Source: Favolaschia claudopus (lineage: Eukaryota > Basidiomycota > Agaricomycetes > Agaricales > Mycenaceae). Taken from it: a stretch of 64,000 nt of DNA. The position numbers and the translations under genes were made by a program. This document shows, in pieces, positions 62,811 to 64,000 of this stretch. The notes beneath the pieces are model-generated. The model did no database searches. It saw only the letters and a list, made by a program, of their open reading frames with translations, and was not told where the DNA came from. Every line of letters begins with the position of its first letter. The stretch's first letter is position 1. The stretch is taken from contig JAWWNJ010000014.1 of the NCBI GenBank assembly GCA_037176885.1, positions 1,922,001 through 1,986,000 on the forward strand. The letters run 5' to 3'.

Positions 62811-62922
62811 GCTAGCCAAGTCGCTAGGATATCCAACATAAATCAGTCTTTGGGAAGAGGAGTCCCGGAAACCTGGTTTCTGGGATCTCTGTGAGTGAGG
62901 CTTCCGGATGAGCACTAACCCA
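62811..62922. repeat. 112-bp perfect direct repeat, copy 2
   Basis: Identical to 62523-62634, 288 bp downstream; the 176-bp spacer is rich in short GATCAG and GCTCTAGCTC words. Confidence 0.95.
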
Positions 62923-64000
62923 CAAAAACCAGGGAACCCAGTGACCGGACAGGCGGAATCCAGGAAGACGACTCCCCCAAAGAAAATGTCACCAAATGCT
63001 ACAGCGAAGCGTTAAATAAATTGAGACAAGCACATCACGGTGCATAGTACTCGGAACGAGGAATGATATCGTGTCAAAAACAGCCACAATAAACTTGAAG
63101 GTGATGCCCAACCTAGCCTAATGAATAAGATGAAGTCACTGCGCGGCGAGCAAGCAGTTATGAATAGCTTGGAAGTCGGGCCGTTGTTCGAGTTACTCGA
63201 GTGAGCAACAAACAGAAGAATGAAATTCACAACCTTTGCAGCTGGCACAATATTTGATCATAGACTCTGTACCAAAATAATGGGTCCGTCTTAAAGTCAA
63301 AGATCGACACAAGAGAATCCAGAAGAGATGGAGCCAGCAGCGAGTCAAGCCATATTATCGCCTTCCAGAAGATGACTCCCCGAGAACGGAAATACGAACA
63401 TAACTAGGACGGAAATTTGACGGCAATTGAACTACTCGAAAGTTCTAACAATGCGAGAATGAGAGAATACAGAACCACAATCAATGAACGGATAGTCGTT
63501 GACGAGATGTGATCCAAGCATAAGGACCGAAGGCTAACCAAGGAGTTGAATGGGTATGGCGTTGGACCCGGACGAGGTCACGAGAGGGGAGTGTACACCA
63601 AAGAAAATGGGACAAGAGTACGAAAATTAAGACGAAATGGTCAATAATGCGGAATGCCTGGAAGTAAATCTGGGAGGTCAGAGAACCCGAAGAACCCCAA
63701 CTGGTTTGCAGAGAAAGTCTCGCAAAGGATTACAACATCGAGCACGGGGAGAGACGGGAACTCAACCTTGTATGATAGGCAGTATTCGAAATCTGATGAA
63801 AATGTTCGTCACCAAAGCACATGAGACACACGGCTGTGGCTCGTCGTGGTATAAAGGCGCCGAAATGAACGAACCAAAGAACATATGAACCAGAACATCC
63901 AAATCCAGCAGTAGTACCAGCGACAGCATTTGAGCATCGAATACTATTGAACGCTGGAAAATTATTCAAGTATAAAGACATGAGGCACGCTGAACCGAAC
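62923..64000. other. Gene-free end of the window
   Basis: Only short frames without motifs. Base composition and texture resemble the gene-free 23.2-25.2-kb stretch; no shared repeat was confirmed. Confidence 0.4.

Overview
The window is repeat-dominated, gene-poor DNA from a filamentous basidiomycete, most likely an agaricomycete. Two things point there: introns of about 49-63 nt with GT..AG ends wherever genes can be spliced by eye, and the mix of mobile elements (CACTA/Plavaka-type DNA transposon, hAT, Tad1-like LINEs, several Ty3/gypsy and Ty1/copia families, TA-target MITEs, expanded small families of unknown function). No ordinary housekeeping gene, rRNA or intact canonical tRNA was found. 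Assignments come from reading protein and DNA motifs; no database search was run.

Layout. 1-2.6 kb: a many-exon gene of unknown function on the minus strand, with a 631-bp MITE inside one intron. 2.8-6.1 kb: a CACTA-type transposase (minus) broken by a 5-bp duplication. 7.0-13.6 kb: a short three-exon gene, then a LINE ORF of 1,871 codons ending in a poly(A) tract. 14.2-18.9 kb: a two-exon F-box-like gene, then fragments of a RecQ-like helicase, a vWA-like protein and a gypsy integrase tail. 19.4-23.2 kb: tandem repeat, copia Gag remnant, inverted repeats and the second MITE copy. 23.2-25.8 kb: non-coding repeats including a satellite-like array. 26.0-33.0 kb: gypsy and copia pol pieces, some fused, facing both ways. 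33.0-40.2 kb: a nest of elements (gypsy pieces split by TA-flanked MITEs, a long fold-back, an inverted pair of a 0.2-kb repeat). 42.2 kb: a hammerhead ribozyme motif. 42.5-45.1 kb: a 1.7-kb TIR element beside a gypsy RNase H/integrase remnant. 46.3-48.4 kb: a complete but internally deleted hAT element with an exact 8-bp target duplication. 49.4-52.3 kb: integrase-like exons and a LINE ORF1/ORF2 junction. 53.7-64 kb: further MITEs, a gene with an AT-hook and a Myb-like segment, a TIR family with a repeated TTCGGATAA motif, and an ORF1-only LINE inserted in one copy of it.

Almost every retroelement carries frameshifts, nonsense codons or truncations, so the region is a graveyard with some fresh arrivals: the hAT element, MITEs whose removal restores reading frames, and perfect 145-bp and 112-bp direct repeats. 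The most notable item is a sequence on the minus strand at 42247-42309 that satisfies every conserved position of a type I hammerhead ribozyme and adjoins one member of the 145-bp repeat. Also notable: a MITE lodged between branch point and 3' splice site of an intron, an in-frame copia-gypsy chimeric ORF, and six TA-target MITE families, several with visible empty sites.
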